A DNA stretch of 37,552 nt from Streptosporangium nondiastaticum (GCF_003011965.1 NZ_PXWG01000060.1:1-37552); one strand, 5' to 3'. Shown: positions 17,094-25,643, counted from the first letter of the stretch. The notes: generated from the sequence alone by a model not told the origin. Made by a program: numbers and translations.

Positions 17094-18650
17094 TCACCGC
17101 AGCCTGAATGCGGTCGTCGTCCGCCCGCCCGAGAGGGCAAACCTCAGCTCTCTCTTCAGCACCTTGCCGGAGGCGTTCCGCGGGAGGGCGTCCGTGAACA
17201 GCACGCGCTTAGGCACCTTGAAGGGGGCCAGCCGCTCCCGCGCGTACGCCACCAGTTCCTCCTCCAGCTCCTTCTCGGCCACGGTGCCGCGCGCGACGAC
17301 CACGGCCGTGACGGCCTCGATCCAGCGCGCGTCGGGGAGCCCGACGACCGCCGCCTCCGCGACCGCCGCATGACCGTAGAGCACGTCCTCGACCTCGCGG
17401 GAGGCGACCAGCACGCCACCGGAGTTGATGACGTCCTTCAGCCGGTCCACGACCGTGAAGTAGCCCTCGGCGTCCCGGACCGCCATGTCCCCGGAGTGAA
17501 ACCAGCCGTCCCGGAAGGCCTCCTCGGTCTCCCCGGGCTTGCCCCAGTAGCCCCGGCACAGCTGCGGGGAGCGGTAGACGACCTCGCCCGGGGTGCCGTC
17601 GGGCACGTCCGCGCCCTTGCCGTCCACGACGCGCGCCTCGACGAACATCACCGGCCGGCCGCACGAGTCCATCCGCCCTTCGTGCTCCTCGGGCCGCAGC
17701 ACGGTGGCCAGCGGCCCGATCTCGCTCTGCCCGAAGCAGTTGTAGAACGCGAGACGGGGCAGGCGGGCCCGGAGCCGCTCCAGGACCGGCACGGGCATGA
17801 CGGACGCGCCGTAGTAGGCCTTGCGCAGCGCCGACAGATCACGGGTGGCGAAGCCGGGGTGGCCGGCCAGCGCGATCCACACGGTCGGCGGGGCGAAGAA
17901 GCTGTCGGCCCGCCCCGACTCCACCAGTTCGAGGACGCGGTCCGGGTCGGGCGCGTCGATGAGCGTGTTCTCGGCGCCCACCGCCAGATAGGGCAGCAGG
18001 AAGACGTGCATCTGCGCCGAGTGGTACAGCGGCAAGGCGTGCAGCGGCCGGTCCGTCTCCCTGAGGTCCAGGGCGGTGATCGCACTCATGTAGGCGTGCA
18101 CGAGCGCGCCGTGCGTCATCATCGCGCCCTTGGGCCGCGCGGTGGTGCCGGAGGTGTAGAGCAGCTGCGCGAGGTCGCCCTGGTCCGGGCCGCCGACGAC
18201 GAGGGTCGCGGTGCCCTCGCGCCGCCGGTACTGCTCCGCCCGCTCCAGCAGGGAGCCCGTGGCGTCGCGCAGCGGCAGGGTGCGGGCGGAGGCGGGCAGC
18301 CGGTGGGCCAGGTGCGGGTCGGTGAGCACCAGCGCGCTGCCCGACTGCTCCAGGATGTAGTCTAGTTCGCCGCCCGTGAGCTGGTGGTTGACGGGCACGT
18401 GCACCATGCCGGCCCGGGCGCAGGCCAGGAAGCCGATCAGGTAGGCGTCGGAGTTGTGGCCGTAGGCGGCGACGCGGTCGCCGGCGCGCAGCCTGCTGCC
18501 GCGCAGGGCCTCGGCGGCGCCCGTCACGGCCTCGTCCAGCTCGCGGTAGGTCCAGGCGCGCTCCTTGTACCGCAGCGCCGTCCGGTCCGGCACGCGCCGG
18601 GCCGTGCGCCGCAGGATGCCGTCCACCGTGCTGTCGTGGGCTCCCGTCAT
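17094..18650 (-). CDS. Acyl-CoA synthetase (AMP-forming), FadD family
   Basis: A 518-aa class I adenylate-forming ligase. Motifs are RYKERAWTYRELDEAV, VHVPVNHQLTGGELDYIL, the P-loop LLYTSGTTARPKGAMMTH (near residue 165), LPLYHSAQMHVFLLPYL, FYNCFGQSEIGPLA, WFHSGDMAVRDAEGYFTVVD, RLKDVINSGGVLVASREVE, and NASGKVLKREL near the C-terminus. This arrangement is that of medium/long-chain or aryl acyl-CoA ligases. ATG at 18650 is preferred; a GTG nine codons upstream has no better ribosome site. It is convergent with paaK across the long inverted repeat. The substrate cannot be told from sequence. Confidence 0.85.
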   Translation of the reverse strand: MTGAHDSTVDGILRRTARRVPDRTALRYKERAWTYRELDEAVTGAAEALRGSRLRAGDRVAAYGHNSDAYLIGFLACARAGMVHVPVNHQLTGGELDYILEQSGSALVLTDPHLAHRLPASARTLPLRDATGSLLERAEQYRRREGTATLVVGGPDQGDLAQLLYTSGTTARPKGAMMTHGALVHAYMSAITALDLRETDRPLHALPLYHSAQMHVFLLPYLAVGAENTLIDAPDPDRVLELVESGRADSFFAPPTVWIALAGHPGFATRDLSALRKAYYGASVMPVPVLERLRARLPRLAFYNCFGQSEIGPLATVLRPEEHEGRMDSCGRPVMFVEARVVDGKGADVPDGTPGEVVYRSPQLCRGYWGKPGETEEAFRDGWFHSGDMAVRDAEGYFTVVDRLKDVINSGGVLVASREVEDVLYGHAAVAEAAVVGLPDARWIEAVTAVVVARGTVAEKELEEELVAYARERLAPFKVPKRVLFTDALPRNASGKVLKRELRFALSGGRTTTAFRLR

Positions 18651-18694
18651 GCCCCGGATCCTCGGGCCGCCGCACACGGAAGGTCAAGGGGCGG

Positions 18695-18711
18695 CCGCGG
18701 TGCCGCCGCGG
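18695..18711 (-). terminator. Weak hairpin after the zinc dehydrogenase gene
   Basis: Two CCGCGG arms flank a 5-base loop in the 140 bases between the dehydrogenase stop and the ligase start. It may end the uptake operon, but this is weak on its own. Confidence 0.3.
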
Positions 18712-18790
18712 TCAACTCCCGGTGCAGTCCCGGCGTCCGCCGCCGCACCCGACCCTGCGCGGCGGGCGCGCCGTACGATCCCGCGCGGAG

Positions 18791-19780
18791 TCACGGCACG
18801 ACCACGATCTTCTGGCCTTCGCCGGAGGCGAATCGTTCGATGGCCTCGGGGTAGTGCTCGAGCGGCAGGCGGTGAGTGATGAACGCTGCCGGATCGAGGA
18901 CGCCGGCGGCGAAGAGGCCGACCGCGCGTTCGTAGCTGTGCAGGACCGCCATCGAGCCGGTGATGGTGATCTCGTGGCTGTAGACGCGGTGCGGCTCGAT
19001 GACCGCGGTGGTCGTGGCAGCGCTGACACCGAACTGCAGGAACGTGCCGGCCTTGGCGATCCGTCGCAGGCCGTCCTGGATGGCGGCCGCGTCGCCGGTG
19101 GCGTCGACGACCACGTCCCAGCCCCGGGGCTGGTCCAGCTCCTTCGCCGAGCGCACGGCCCGGGTACAGCCCAGGGATCGTGCGGTGGCCAGCCGGGCGG
19201 GGTTGATCTCCACGATGTCCACGGAGGCGGCGCCGGTGCGTTTGGCCAGCTCCAGCATCATCAGGCCCATCGTGCCCGCACCGTAGATGAGGACCTCGGC
19301 TCCGAGGCGGCTGCCGAGCACGTCGTAGCCGCGCACCGCGCAGGAGAGCGGCTCGATCAGCGGTGCGTCCCGCGTGTCGACGTGCTCGGGCAGCCGGGCG
19401 CAGTTGGCCGCCGGGGCGACGGCGTACTCTGCGGCACCGCCCGGGACGGTGACGCCGAGAGCGCCCCGGCGGTCACAGAGGTTGCCCCGGCCGAGGCGGC
19501 AGTAGCGGCATTCCTGACAGTAGAGCGACGGGTCGACGGCCACGCGATCGCCGACGGCGAGCCCGGTGACGCGCGCGCCGGTGGCGACGATCTCCCCGGC
19601 GAACTCGTGCCCGGGCACGATGGGCAGCCGTGCACCGCACTCGCCTTGGAGGATGTGCAAGTCGGTGCCGCACAGGCCGCACGCGGCGACGCCGACCACG
19701 ACGTCACGGGGACCAGGGGTCGGGTCGCTCAGGGTGGTGAGACGGATCCGGCCGGGGGCTTCGATGAGGACGGCCCTCAT
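18791..19780 (-). CDS. Zinc-dependent medium-chain dehydrogenase (polyol dehydrogenase-like)
   Basis: A 329-aa MDR-family dehydrogenase, probably oxidising the imported polyol to a ketose. The catalytic zinc site shows CGLCGTDLH and GHEFAGE. The structural zinc lobe CQECRYCRLGRGNLC has four cysteines. The NAD(P)-binding motif is IYGAGTMGLMML, and an acidic residue in IVEINPARL favours NAD. ATG at 19780 overlaps the permease stop (ATGA), so it is the last gene of the coupled uptake operon (regulator, binding protein, two permeases, dehydrogenase). It is slightly shorter than sorbitol dehydrogenases (about 345-350 aa). The substrate is inferred from context. Confidence 0.85.
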   Translation of the reverse strand: MRAVLIEAPGRIRLTTLSDPTPGPRDVVVGVAACGLCGTDLHILQGECGARLPIVPGHEFAGEIVATGARVTGLAVGDRVAVDPSLYCQECRYCRLGRGNLCDRRGALGVTVPGGAAEYAVAPAANCARLPEHVDTRDAPLIEPLSCAVRGYDVLGSRLGAEVLIYGAGTMGLMMLELAKRTGAASVDIVEINPARLATARSLGCTRAVRSAKELDQPRGWDVVVDATGDAAAIQDGLRRIAKAGTFLQFGVSAATTTAVIEPHRVYSHEITITGSMAVLHSYERAVGLFAAGVLDPAAFITHRLPLEHYPEAIERFASGEGQKIVVVP

Positions 19781-20634
19781 TTCACGGCTCCTAGGGAGAG
19801 GCCCTGGACGAGCTTGTCCTGGGCGGCGAGGCCGGCGGCCAGCACCGGCAGCGAGACGACGACCGAGGCGGCGCAGAGCTGGGCCAGGAACAGGCCCTCG
19901 CCGGTGATGAATCCCGTCAGGAAGACCGGGGCGGTCTGCGCGGTCACCGATGTGAGCACCTGGGCGAGGAGCAGCTCGTTCCAGCTGAGGATGCAGCAGA
20001 TCAGCGCGGTCGCGGTGATGCCGGGAGCGATGACGGGGACGAGTATGCGGGCGAGGATCACGGGGAGCCGGGCACCGTCGACGCGGGCGGCTTCGAGGAT
20101 GGAGACGGGGACGTCCGCGAGGAAGGACTGCGTCATCCATACGGCGATCGGCAGGTTCATGGACGTGTGGAGTACGGCCATCAGCCAGACGTTGTCGAGC
20201 AGGCCGGTGTTCCTGGCGAACAGGTACACCGGCAGCAGGCCGGCCACGACCGGCAGCATCTTCGTGGAGAGGAAGAAGAAGAGCGTGTCCCGCCAGCCGC
20301 GCACGGGGCGGACGGACAGCGCGTATGCGGCCGGTAAGGCCAGGAGCAGTACCCACGTCGTCGATGTGACGGCGACCGTAGTGGAGTTGATCAGTGCCGG
20401 CCAGGGGCTCGTTCCTCCGCCGGAGCCGAAGAACGCGCGGTAGCCGTCCAAGCCGAGTGATGCGGCCACCGTGGGCGGATTGGCGGCCGCGTCCGCCTCG
20501 GAGTGCAGCGACGTGAGGAACATCCAGGCCACGGGCAGGAAGAACACGATGCCGGCCAGCCAGGCCAGCATCCCCAGGAACACCCGCCCATGCCGGCTGC
20601 GGCGGCTCACGGCAGCGGTGGTGAGGACAGTCAT
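19777..20634 (-). CDS. Carbohydrate ABC transporter permease (second subunit)
   Basis: A 285-aa inner-membrane permease of the MalG/SmoG type with six predicted helices. The first (AWLAGIVFFLPVAWMFLTSL) comes near residue 25, and the EAA loop with ILEAARVDGARLPVILARILVPV is the ATPase contact. The last helix precedes AQDKLVQGLSLGAVK, the usual C-terminal tail. ATG at 20634 overlaps the stop of the first permease gene (ATGA). Codon 100 is TTA (plus-strand 20335-20337, in LLALPAAYA), so translation should need bldA. No ATPase gene is present in the operon; MsiK is the likely shared ATPase. Confidence 0.9.
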   Translation of the reverse strand: MTVLTTAAVSRRSRHGRVFLGMLAWLAGIVFFLPVAWMFLTSLHSEADAAANPPTVAASLGLDGYRAFFGSGGGTSPWPALINSTTVAVTSTTWVLLLALPAAYALSVRPVRGWRDTLFFFLSTKMLPVVAGLLPVYLFARNTGLLDNVWLMAVLHTSMNLPIAVWMTQSFLADVPVSILEAARVDGARLPVILARILVPVIAPGITATALICCILSWNELLLAQVLTSVTAQTAPVFLTGFITGEGLFLAQLCAASVVVSLPVLAAGLAAQDKLVQGLSLGAVK

Positions 20635-21605
20635 CCGCGGGACGCCTCCCCCCGGAGCAACGACGAGACGACGCGCAGCGCCACGGCGGCGATGACGAGG
20701 GAGCCGAGCACGACGAGCACTCCGGCCGCGGACGCCTGCCCGTACTCGTGGGCCTGGTAGAAGATCTGGTAGACGGTGTACGGGAGGTTGGCGGTGCCCA
20801 GGCTCCCCGAGGTGATCGTGAACACGGCGTCGAAGTTCTGAACGATGTGGACGGATCCCAGCAGTGCGCCCAGTTCGAGATACGGGCGCAGGTGGGGCAG
20901 CGTCAGGTAGCGGAAGACCTGCGCCTCGCTCGCGCCGTCCATCCTGGCGGCCTCCACGCTGTCCGGCGGCCTGCTGCGCAGCCCGGCCAGCACGATCAGC
21001 ATCATGAACGGGGTCCACTGCCACACCAGCGCGGTTCCCACCGCGATCAGCGGCGCAGCGGAGATCCAGTCCGGCTGTGGCGCGATGCCGTCGCCGACGA
21101 GCCGGGCCGCCCAGGTGAGCGCACCGTTGAGCAGGCCGTACTCCGGGTTGAGCAGCAGGTGCTTCCACAGCAGTGCCGCTGCGACGGGCACCAGGAGGAA
21201 GGGGGTGATCAGCATGGTGCGCACCAGCGCCCTGCCGGGGAAACGGCGGTTGAGCAGCAGTGCCAATGCCAGTCCCAGGACCAGAGCGGTGGCGACCACG
21301 GAGGCCGTGAGGACCATGGTGGTGACGACCGCCTCGCGTACCGCGGTGTCGCCGAGCACCGCGGCGTAGTTGTCGAGGCCGATGAAGCGCCGGCCACCCG
21401 GGTGGAACGCGTTCCAGTCGAAGAGGGACAGCACGAGGGTTGCCACGAAGGGCAGTTGGGTGACAGCGATCACGAACACCAAGGCGGGCAGCAGCGGGGC
21501 ACGGACGGCCCAGGCACCCGGCCCGCGCTTCCGGCGCCGGCGTGCGGCGCCACGCGGTGGGTTCCCGGTGCGGGCCGCGGCGCTTGCGGTGGCGGGGGCG
21601 GTCAT
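20631..21605 (-). CDS. Carbohydrate ABC transporter permease (first subunit)
   Basis: A 324-aa inner-membrane permease of the MalF/SmoF type. The N-terminus is basic (ARRRRKRGPGAW), followed by the first helix LLPALVFVIAVTQLPFVATL. The extracytoplasmic loop FDWNAFHPGGRRFIGLDNYAAVL is typical of sugar permeases. The EAA loop reads VEAARMDGASEAQVFRYLTLPHLRP. ATG at 21605 overlaps the stop of the binding-protein gene, and its own stop overlaps the next start, giving a coupled series. It forms the channel heterodimer with the second permease. Confidence 0.9.
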   Translation of the reverse strand: MTAPATASAAARTGNPPRGAARRRRKRGPGAWAVRAPLLPALVFVIAVTQLPFVATLVLSLFDWNAFHPGGRRFIGLDNYAAVLGDTAVREAVVTTMVLTASVVATALVLGLALALLLNRRFPGRALVRTMLITPFLLVPVAAALLWKHLLLNPEYGLLNGALTWAARLVGDGIAPQPDWISAAPLIAVGTALVWQWTPFMMLIVLAGLRSRPPDSVEAARMDGASEAQVFRYLTLPHLRPYLELGALLGSVHIVQNFDAVFTITSGSLGTANLPYTVYQIFYQAHEYGQASAAGVLVVLGSLVIAAVALRVVSSLLRGEASRG

Positions 21606-22963
21606 CGGCTTCGGTACCTCTCGCCGATCCGCTCCGCCATCTTCTGCGACTTCCGCAGGGCTGTCGCGACGGATTGCCGGCCGGCGATCGCGGCACTGAT
21701 CTCCCGTGACACCTTGGTGCCCAGGTCGGAGAACTCCGGGATCCCGACGAACTGGATGCCCGGGGCGGGCCTCGGCTGGGTTCCCGGACGCCCTGGGTCG
21801 GTGGCGGCGATCGAGGCGCGCGTGACGTTCCAGAAGGCTGCAGCGGCCCGGCGGTACGGTTCGCTCTCGTACGTCGAGGCGCGCTTGCCCGCAGGGACGC
21901 CGGCCCAGCCGGCCTCCCTGCCGACGAGCGCTTCGTATTCCTTGCCGGATGCCCAGGAGATGAACTTCCACGCCCTGTCCGGATTCCGGGACGCCTTTTG
22001 CAGGCCCCACGCCCAGGTGTAGAGCCAGCCGGAGGAGGCGGTCCGCTCCACGGGGGCGGGTGCGTAGCCGATCCTGCCCTTCACCGGGGATCCGGCGGCT
22101 TCGAGCGGCCCGGCGGCGGCAGTGGCGTCGTACCACATGGCGGCCCGGCCCTGGATGACACCGTTGAGACACTCGGCGTAGCCGGACTGGGCGGCGCCCT
22201 TCTCGCCGTGCTCGCGCACCAGACGGACGTAGAACTCGGTCGCCTTCACGAACTCCGGCGCGGTCAGCCGTGCCTGCCAGTCCTTGGTGAACCACGTGCC
22301 GCCGAAGGTGTTCACGACGGTGGTGAGCGGCGCGATGACCTCTCCCCAGCCGGGCTGGCCCCGCAGACAGATGCCCCGCATGCCCTTTCGCGCGCCGTCC
22401 ACGGCCGCGGCCAGGTCCGCGACCTGCTGCCAGGTGGGGTGAGCGGGCATGGTCAGGCCCTTCTCCGCGAAGACGTCCTTGCGGTACATCAGGAAGGACG
22501 ACTCACCGTAGAACGGCACCCCGTAGAGCCTGCCGTCGTCGGCGGTCAGCGACCGGCGCACGGGATCGAGGAGGTCGGCCCGGTCGAACGCGGTGTCCTC
22601 GGCCGTGTACGGGTCCAAGGGGCGCAGCCAGCCGTTCCGGGCGTAGAACGGGACCTCGAAGTTACTGATGGTCGCCACGTCGTACTGGCCGGCCTGATGG
22701 GCGAAGTCCTGCCCGGCTTTGTCCCGGACGGCGTTCTCGGGCAGCGTCGTGAAGTTCACCTCGATTCCGGTGTCCTTGGTGAAGTGCGCCGCGGTGAGCT
22801 TGCGGAGCTCGGTCATCTGCGGGTTGTTGACCATGAGGACGTCGACGGCGCCGCCGCGGGGTGAGGAGGCGGCGCCACCTGCTCCGGCGCATCCCGCGAA
22901 CAGTCCGGCTGCCACTGCCGATGCCATCGCCGTGCGAACGCGGCGTAACGTCCTGCGCGCCAA
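21602..22963 (-). CDS. Extracellular sugar/polyol-binding lipoprotein
   Basis: A 453-aa solute-binding lipoprotein of the sorbitol/mannitol type (SmoE/MtlE-like). The signal region MARRTLRRVRTAMASAVAAG ends in the lipobox LFAGC, and Cys25 would be lipidated. Conserved stretches are AAHFTKDTGIEVNFTTLPEN, QYDVATISNFEVPFYARNGWLRPLD, GRLYGVPFYGESSFLMYRKDVF and LYTWAWGLQKASRNPDRAWKFISW. TTG at 22963 is chosen because AGGAG lies six bases upstream. Codon 6 is TTA (plus-strand 22946-22948), a bldA checkpoint at the very start of the transport operon. An internal ATG at codon 13 would bypass the TTA but lacks a ribosome site. Confidence 0.88.
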   Translation of the reverse strand: MARRTLRRVRTAMASAVAAGLFAGCAGAGGAASSPRGGAVDVLMVNNPQMTELRKLTAAHFTKDTGIEVNFTTLPENAVRDKAGQDFAHQAGQYDVATISNFEVPFYARNGWLRPLDPYTAEDTAFDRADLLDPVRRSLTADDGRLYGVPFYGESSFLMYRKDVFAEKGLTMPAHPTWQQVADLAAAVDGARKGMRGICLRGQPGWGEVIAPLTTVVNTFGGTWFTKDWQARLTAPEFVKATEFYVRLVREHGEKGAAQSGYAECLNGVIQGRAAMWYDATAAAGPLEAAGSPVKGRIGYAPAPVERTASSGWLYTWAWGLQKASRNPDRAWKFISWASGKEYEALVGREAGWAGVPAGKRASTYESEPYRRAAAAFWNVTRASIAATDPGRPGTQPRPAPGIQFVGIPEFSDLGTKVSREISAAIAGRQSVATALRKSQKMAERIGERYRSR

Positions 22964-22990
22964 GGCGGCTCCTGGTGTCTCGGGGGCCCT

Positions 22991-23752
22991 TCAGACCCTG
23001 ATGACCTGGGGGCCCATGAGGGAGTAGCGATGAGCCTCCGGCAGGGGCAGAGCCGTGTCGGTGATGATCGTTTCAAAGTCGGACACCTCTGCGAACCGGC
23101 AGAAGCTGCCGGCCCCGAATTTGGTGTGCACACCGGCGAACACGCGGCGCCGCGACACCCGGACGGCCTGCGCCTTCACTTCGCTGACCACGGGATCGGG
23201 CGTGGTCAGGCCGTGTTCGCGGGAGATGCCGTTGGCGCCGATGAAGGCGAGATCGATCACGAACCCGGACAGCATGTGCGTGGTCCAGTGCCCGACGGTC
23301 GCCAAGGTGCCACCGCGCACCCGGCCGCCGAGCAGCAGCACGGTGATCGGATCGTGGTTCGCCAGCGAGGTCGCCGTCGCGAGGGAGGCCGTGACCACGG
23401 TGAGGGGGCGGGCGCGGGGCAGTGCCTGCGCGATGAGCTGGGGCGTGAAGCCCTCGTCGACGAAGATTGTTTCCGCGTCGCCCACCAGGTCCCCGGCGGC
23501 TGCCGCGATGCGCTGCTTCTCCGGGACGTGCCGGGTGGTGCGGAAGGCCAGGGTGGTCTCGTAGCCGGCGCTCTCGACGGGATACGCCCCGCCGTGCGTG
23601 CGCCGCACCAGCCCGTGTGCCTCCATGATGCTCAGGTCCCGGCGGATCGTCTCTTTTGCCACACCGAAGTCGGCGGCGAGCTTGCCGACGTCCACCGATC
23701 CGGTCCGGCGTGCCAGCTCCAGGACCCCCCGGCGGCGTTCCTCCGCGTCCAT
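22991..23752 (-). CDS. DeoR-family transcriptional regulator
   Basis: A 253-aa sugar-responsive repressor. Residues 1-57 are the DeoR helix-turn-helix (ERRRGVLELARRTGSVDVGK, then DFGVAKETIRRDLSIMEAHG). The rest is the DeoR C-terminal sensor: IFVDEGFTPQLIAQALP, LTVVTASLATATSL, VLLLGGRVRGGTLATVG, and DLAFIGANGISREHGLTT. ATG at 23752 is preferred, with AGGGA eight bases upstream; an in-frame ATG at 23785 would start beside a GCCCGTTCGGGC palindrome. It ends 27 bases before the binding-protein start, so it probably leads the operon and controls it. Its effector is probably a phosphorylated sugar or polyol. Confidence 0.87.
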   Translation of the reverse strand: MDAEERRRGVLELARRTGSVDVGKLAADFGVAKETIRRDLSIMEAHGLVRRTHGGAYPVESAGYETTLAFRTTRHVPEKQRIAAAAGDLVGDAETIFVDEGFTPQLIAQALPRARPLTVVTASLATATSLANHDPITVLLLGGRVRGGTLATVGHWTTHMLSGFVIDLAFIGANGISREHGLTTPDPVVSEVKAQAVRVSRRRVFAGVHTKFGAGSFCRFAEVSDFETIITDTALPLPEAHRYSLMGPQVIRV

Positions 23753-23785
23753 GGCACGTCCCTGTCCGTCCGGTGGTGCCACCAT

Positions 23786-23797
23786 GCCCGTTCGGGC
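23786..23797. promoter_or_regulatory. Palindrome upstream of the DeoR gene
   Basis: GCCCG-TT-CGGGC lies 34-45 bases upstream of the chosen DeoR start. It could be the autoregulatory operator. On the plus strand it is followed by a T-rich stretch, so a small terminator-like hairpin is the alternative. Confidence 0.35.
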
Positions 23798-24445
23798 TTT
23801 CTCGTGTGTTTTACAAGTGCCCCGGCCACTTGGCCAGGACCGGTACGGCGCTGTTCGTGCCCGGAGGTGCCCGTTGCCGGAACGGGCCTGTGGGCGCCGG
23901 GCTGCAGCGGCGTCCCGGCCACGCCGCCGGGCACGCCCGGACCCTCCTCCGGAGGAGCCGTTCCGTGACTGTTTCTCTCGTTCCGCTTTCGTCCCGGGCC
24001 CACCGGCTCACCGGCTCACCGTACGAGCATGGGCGTCGTTCCGGGCCGGCCTCTGCAGGCCGTGGCAGCCTCACCATGCAGCACATGGCATCCGCTCCCG
24101 GGATCGGTTGAGGTGTTTCCTGGTTGATACCGCACCGATCCGGTTTCGCTCTCCGCCGGTGACAAGCATGGCCGATATGCGCGCAAGCGGTTTCGTGCCG
24201 GGTCCGTGGGGATGGTGCGGGCCAAGGCTTGTCATTTCCGCTCCGGACGTCCTCCCGGGCATCGCCCAACGCTTTCACGGGCATTCCTGGAAATCATTCG
24301 GGCATCCCGTGTAAACCGTCCACCCGGTCGGCGTCCCGCCCTGGATCCGGCCAAAACGACAACCGTCGATTGACCCGCTTCCACGCACGATGTCACCCTC
24401 AACCTGCGCGACATCACACTCCTCCCAGCGCTCAACGAGGTCACA
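23798..24445. other. Non-coding interval between the sugar operon and the flavoenzyme cluster
   Basis: About 650 bases without a recognisable gene; frames on both strands have no family motifs. It holds the divergent promoter regions. Features seen are an octamer repeat (CACCGGCT twice, near 24001), an imperfect inverted repeat (GGATCGGT at 24101-24108 with 24134-24141), and TTGACC at 24370 without a matching -10 box. Confidence 0.4.
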
Positions 24446-24985
24446 TTGCCAGGCGAGTCAGGCACCGCAACACTGCCCGGTCAATGCACGCCGGAGACCT
24501 TCCGAGCCACGCTCGGATTCTTCTGTTCCGGTATTACCGTCGTCACCGCAGTGACACCTTCGGGGCCGGTCGGATTCACCTGCCAGGCCTTTTCGGCGCT
24601 CTCCTTGAGTCCGCCGCAAGTGCTCCTCTGCCCCGGCCGGACGTCCACGACGTGGCCGGCGATCAGGTCGGCCGGCTCCTTCTGCGTCAACGTCCTGGCA
24701 GAGGACCAGGCCCCGCTCAGCGACCGGTTCGCCAGGGCCGGGGGCGGCAGGTTCGAGGGGGTGGAATGGACGTGTTCCGCAGGCGGCCTGCCGGTGCTGC
24801 ACGGGGTCGCCGCGTGGATCGAATGCGGGCTCCGGTCCGAGTTCCCCGGCGGGGACCACACCATTGTCCGGGGCGACGTACGCCGGCTCGGCGCGACCCC
24901 CGGCAGCCATCCTCTGCTGTATTTCCGCGGACAGTACACCCGGATCGCCGAACCGGCCGCAGATCCGGACGGCCCGGATATGTGA
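24446..24985 (+). CDS. Flavin reductase domain protein (RutF/HpaC-like)
   Basis: A 179-aa FMN-binding split-barrel protein, probably an NAD(P)H:flavin reductase supplying reduced FMN to the monooxygenase encoded downstream. Motifs are FRATLGFFCSGITVVTAV, then GFTCQAFSALSLSPPQVLLC (flavin binding), SAGSFCVNVLAEDQ, and the late GDHTIVRGDVRRLG followed by PLLYFRGQYTRI. TTG at 24446 is chosen: GAGG lies five bases upstream and no ATG fits. It is the first gene of the plus-strand cluster. A 19-base tandem duplication starts at its stop codon. Codon choice is less biased than in the flanking lipid genes. Confidence 0.82.
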   Translation: MPGESGTATLPGQCTPETFRATLGFFCSGITVVTAVTPSGPVGFTCQAFSALSLSPPQVLLCPGRTSTTWPAIRSAGSFCVNVLAEDQAPLSDRFARAGGGRFEGVEWTCSAGGLPVLHGVAAWIECGLRSEFPGGDHTIVRGDVRRLGATPGSHPLLYFRGQYTRIAEPAADPDGPDM

Positions 24986-25021
24986 CCTGCTGTCATTTAC
25001 GCGACCTGCTCTCATTCGCAC
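24984..25021 (+). repeat. 19-base tandem duplication at the flavin-reductase stop codon
   Basis: Units 24984-25002 and 25003-25021 both read GACCTGCT, one variable base, then TCATT; about 15 of 19 positions agree. The first copy begins within the TGA stop (24983-24985). The interval up to the next start carries no gene. Confidence 0.6.
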
Positions 25022-25048
25022 AGATTCCACCAGCAAGGAGCAGAAACA

Positions 25049-25594
25049 GTGATCACCACGCACGGCCAGCCCGGGCCGCTCACCGGCCTCGATGTCTTCA
25101 TAGGCGGCCCGATTCAGCACGCCATCCTTCCGGACGGATTCGTCGGGCCTCTCCAGGACGCCATTTCCACGGCGATACGGACCGTCCGGGATTCCGGCGG
25201 GAACGTGTTCTCCGCCCATGCTGTGGAGCAGTTCGGCGCGAAGACGGCGTCCTTCACACCGGACCAGGTCTCGGTGCGTGACTACCGCTGGATGCAGAAG
25301 TGCGATGTCTTTGTTCCGATTCTTCCCGTGCTGGACGACCGGACACTGCGCCGCACCGACGGCACCCACGTCGAACTGGGCTGGGCGACGGCCATGGGCC
25401 GTCCGGTCGTCCTCATCACGACACAGCCCTTCGTCGACTCGGCCAGCCACCTCCTGAAGGGGCTGCACCGGGTCGGTGCAGTGCACACCATCGACTTCGA
25501 CGAGTTCGACGGCAGTCCCGGGCTTCTCATCAGCTCCGTTCTCGAGGCCACTCGGCAGCAACGCGAAGCCGTCGGGGCCGGGATCCCCGCCTAG
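25049..25594 (+). CDS. Nucleoside 2-deoxyribosyltransferase-like (N-glycosidase family) protein
   Basis: A 181-aa protein of the nucleoside deoxyribosyltransferase superfamily, which includes CMP hydrolases such as MilB and BlsM of nucleoside-antibiotic pathways. Typical features are LDVFIGGPIQ (GG near 19-20), an aromatic/acidic segment RDYRWMQKCDVFVPIL, and GTHVELGWATAMGRPVVLIT, whose Glu109 matches the family nucleophile. GTG at 25049 lies eight bases after AAGGAG. I infer cleavage of a nucleoside or nucleotide N-glycosidic bond, which would feed a base to the flavoenzymes that follow. Transferase and hydrolase activity cannot be separated from sequence. Its stop codon lies in the first copy of a 27-base tandem duplication. 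Confidence 0.75.
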   Translation: MITTHGQPGPLTGLDVFIGGPIQHAILPDGFVGPLQDAISTAIRTVRDSGGNVFSAHAVEQFGAKTASFTPDQVSVRDYRWMQKCDVFVPILPVLDDRTLRRTDGTHVELGWATAMGRPVVLITTQPFVDSASHLLKGLHRVGAVHTIDFDEFDGSPGLLISSVLEATRQQREAVGAGIPA

Positions 25595-25634
25595 CTTCCG
25601 CAGACACGGATCCCCGCCAAGCTTCCGCAGACAG
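25581..25634 (+). repeat. 27-base tandem duplication spanning the stop codon of the deoxyribosyltransferase-like gene
   Basis: Units 25581-25607 and 25608-25634 differ at two positions. The first contains the TAG stop (25592-25594); the second has AAG there. The second unit runs into the ribosome site AGGAGGAG of the next gene. Confidence 0.8.
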
Positions 25635-25643
25635 GAGGAGCAG

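Noticed and set aside
24101..24141. Inverted repeat GGATCGGT ... ACCGATCC as an operator for the flavoenzyme cluster
   Set aside because: The 8-bp arms with a 25-base spacer lie about 300 bases from the first start, without nearby promoter boxes; chance is likely.
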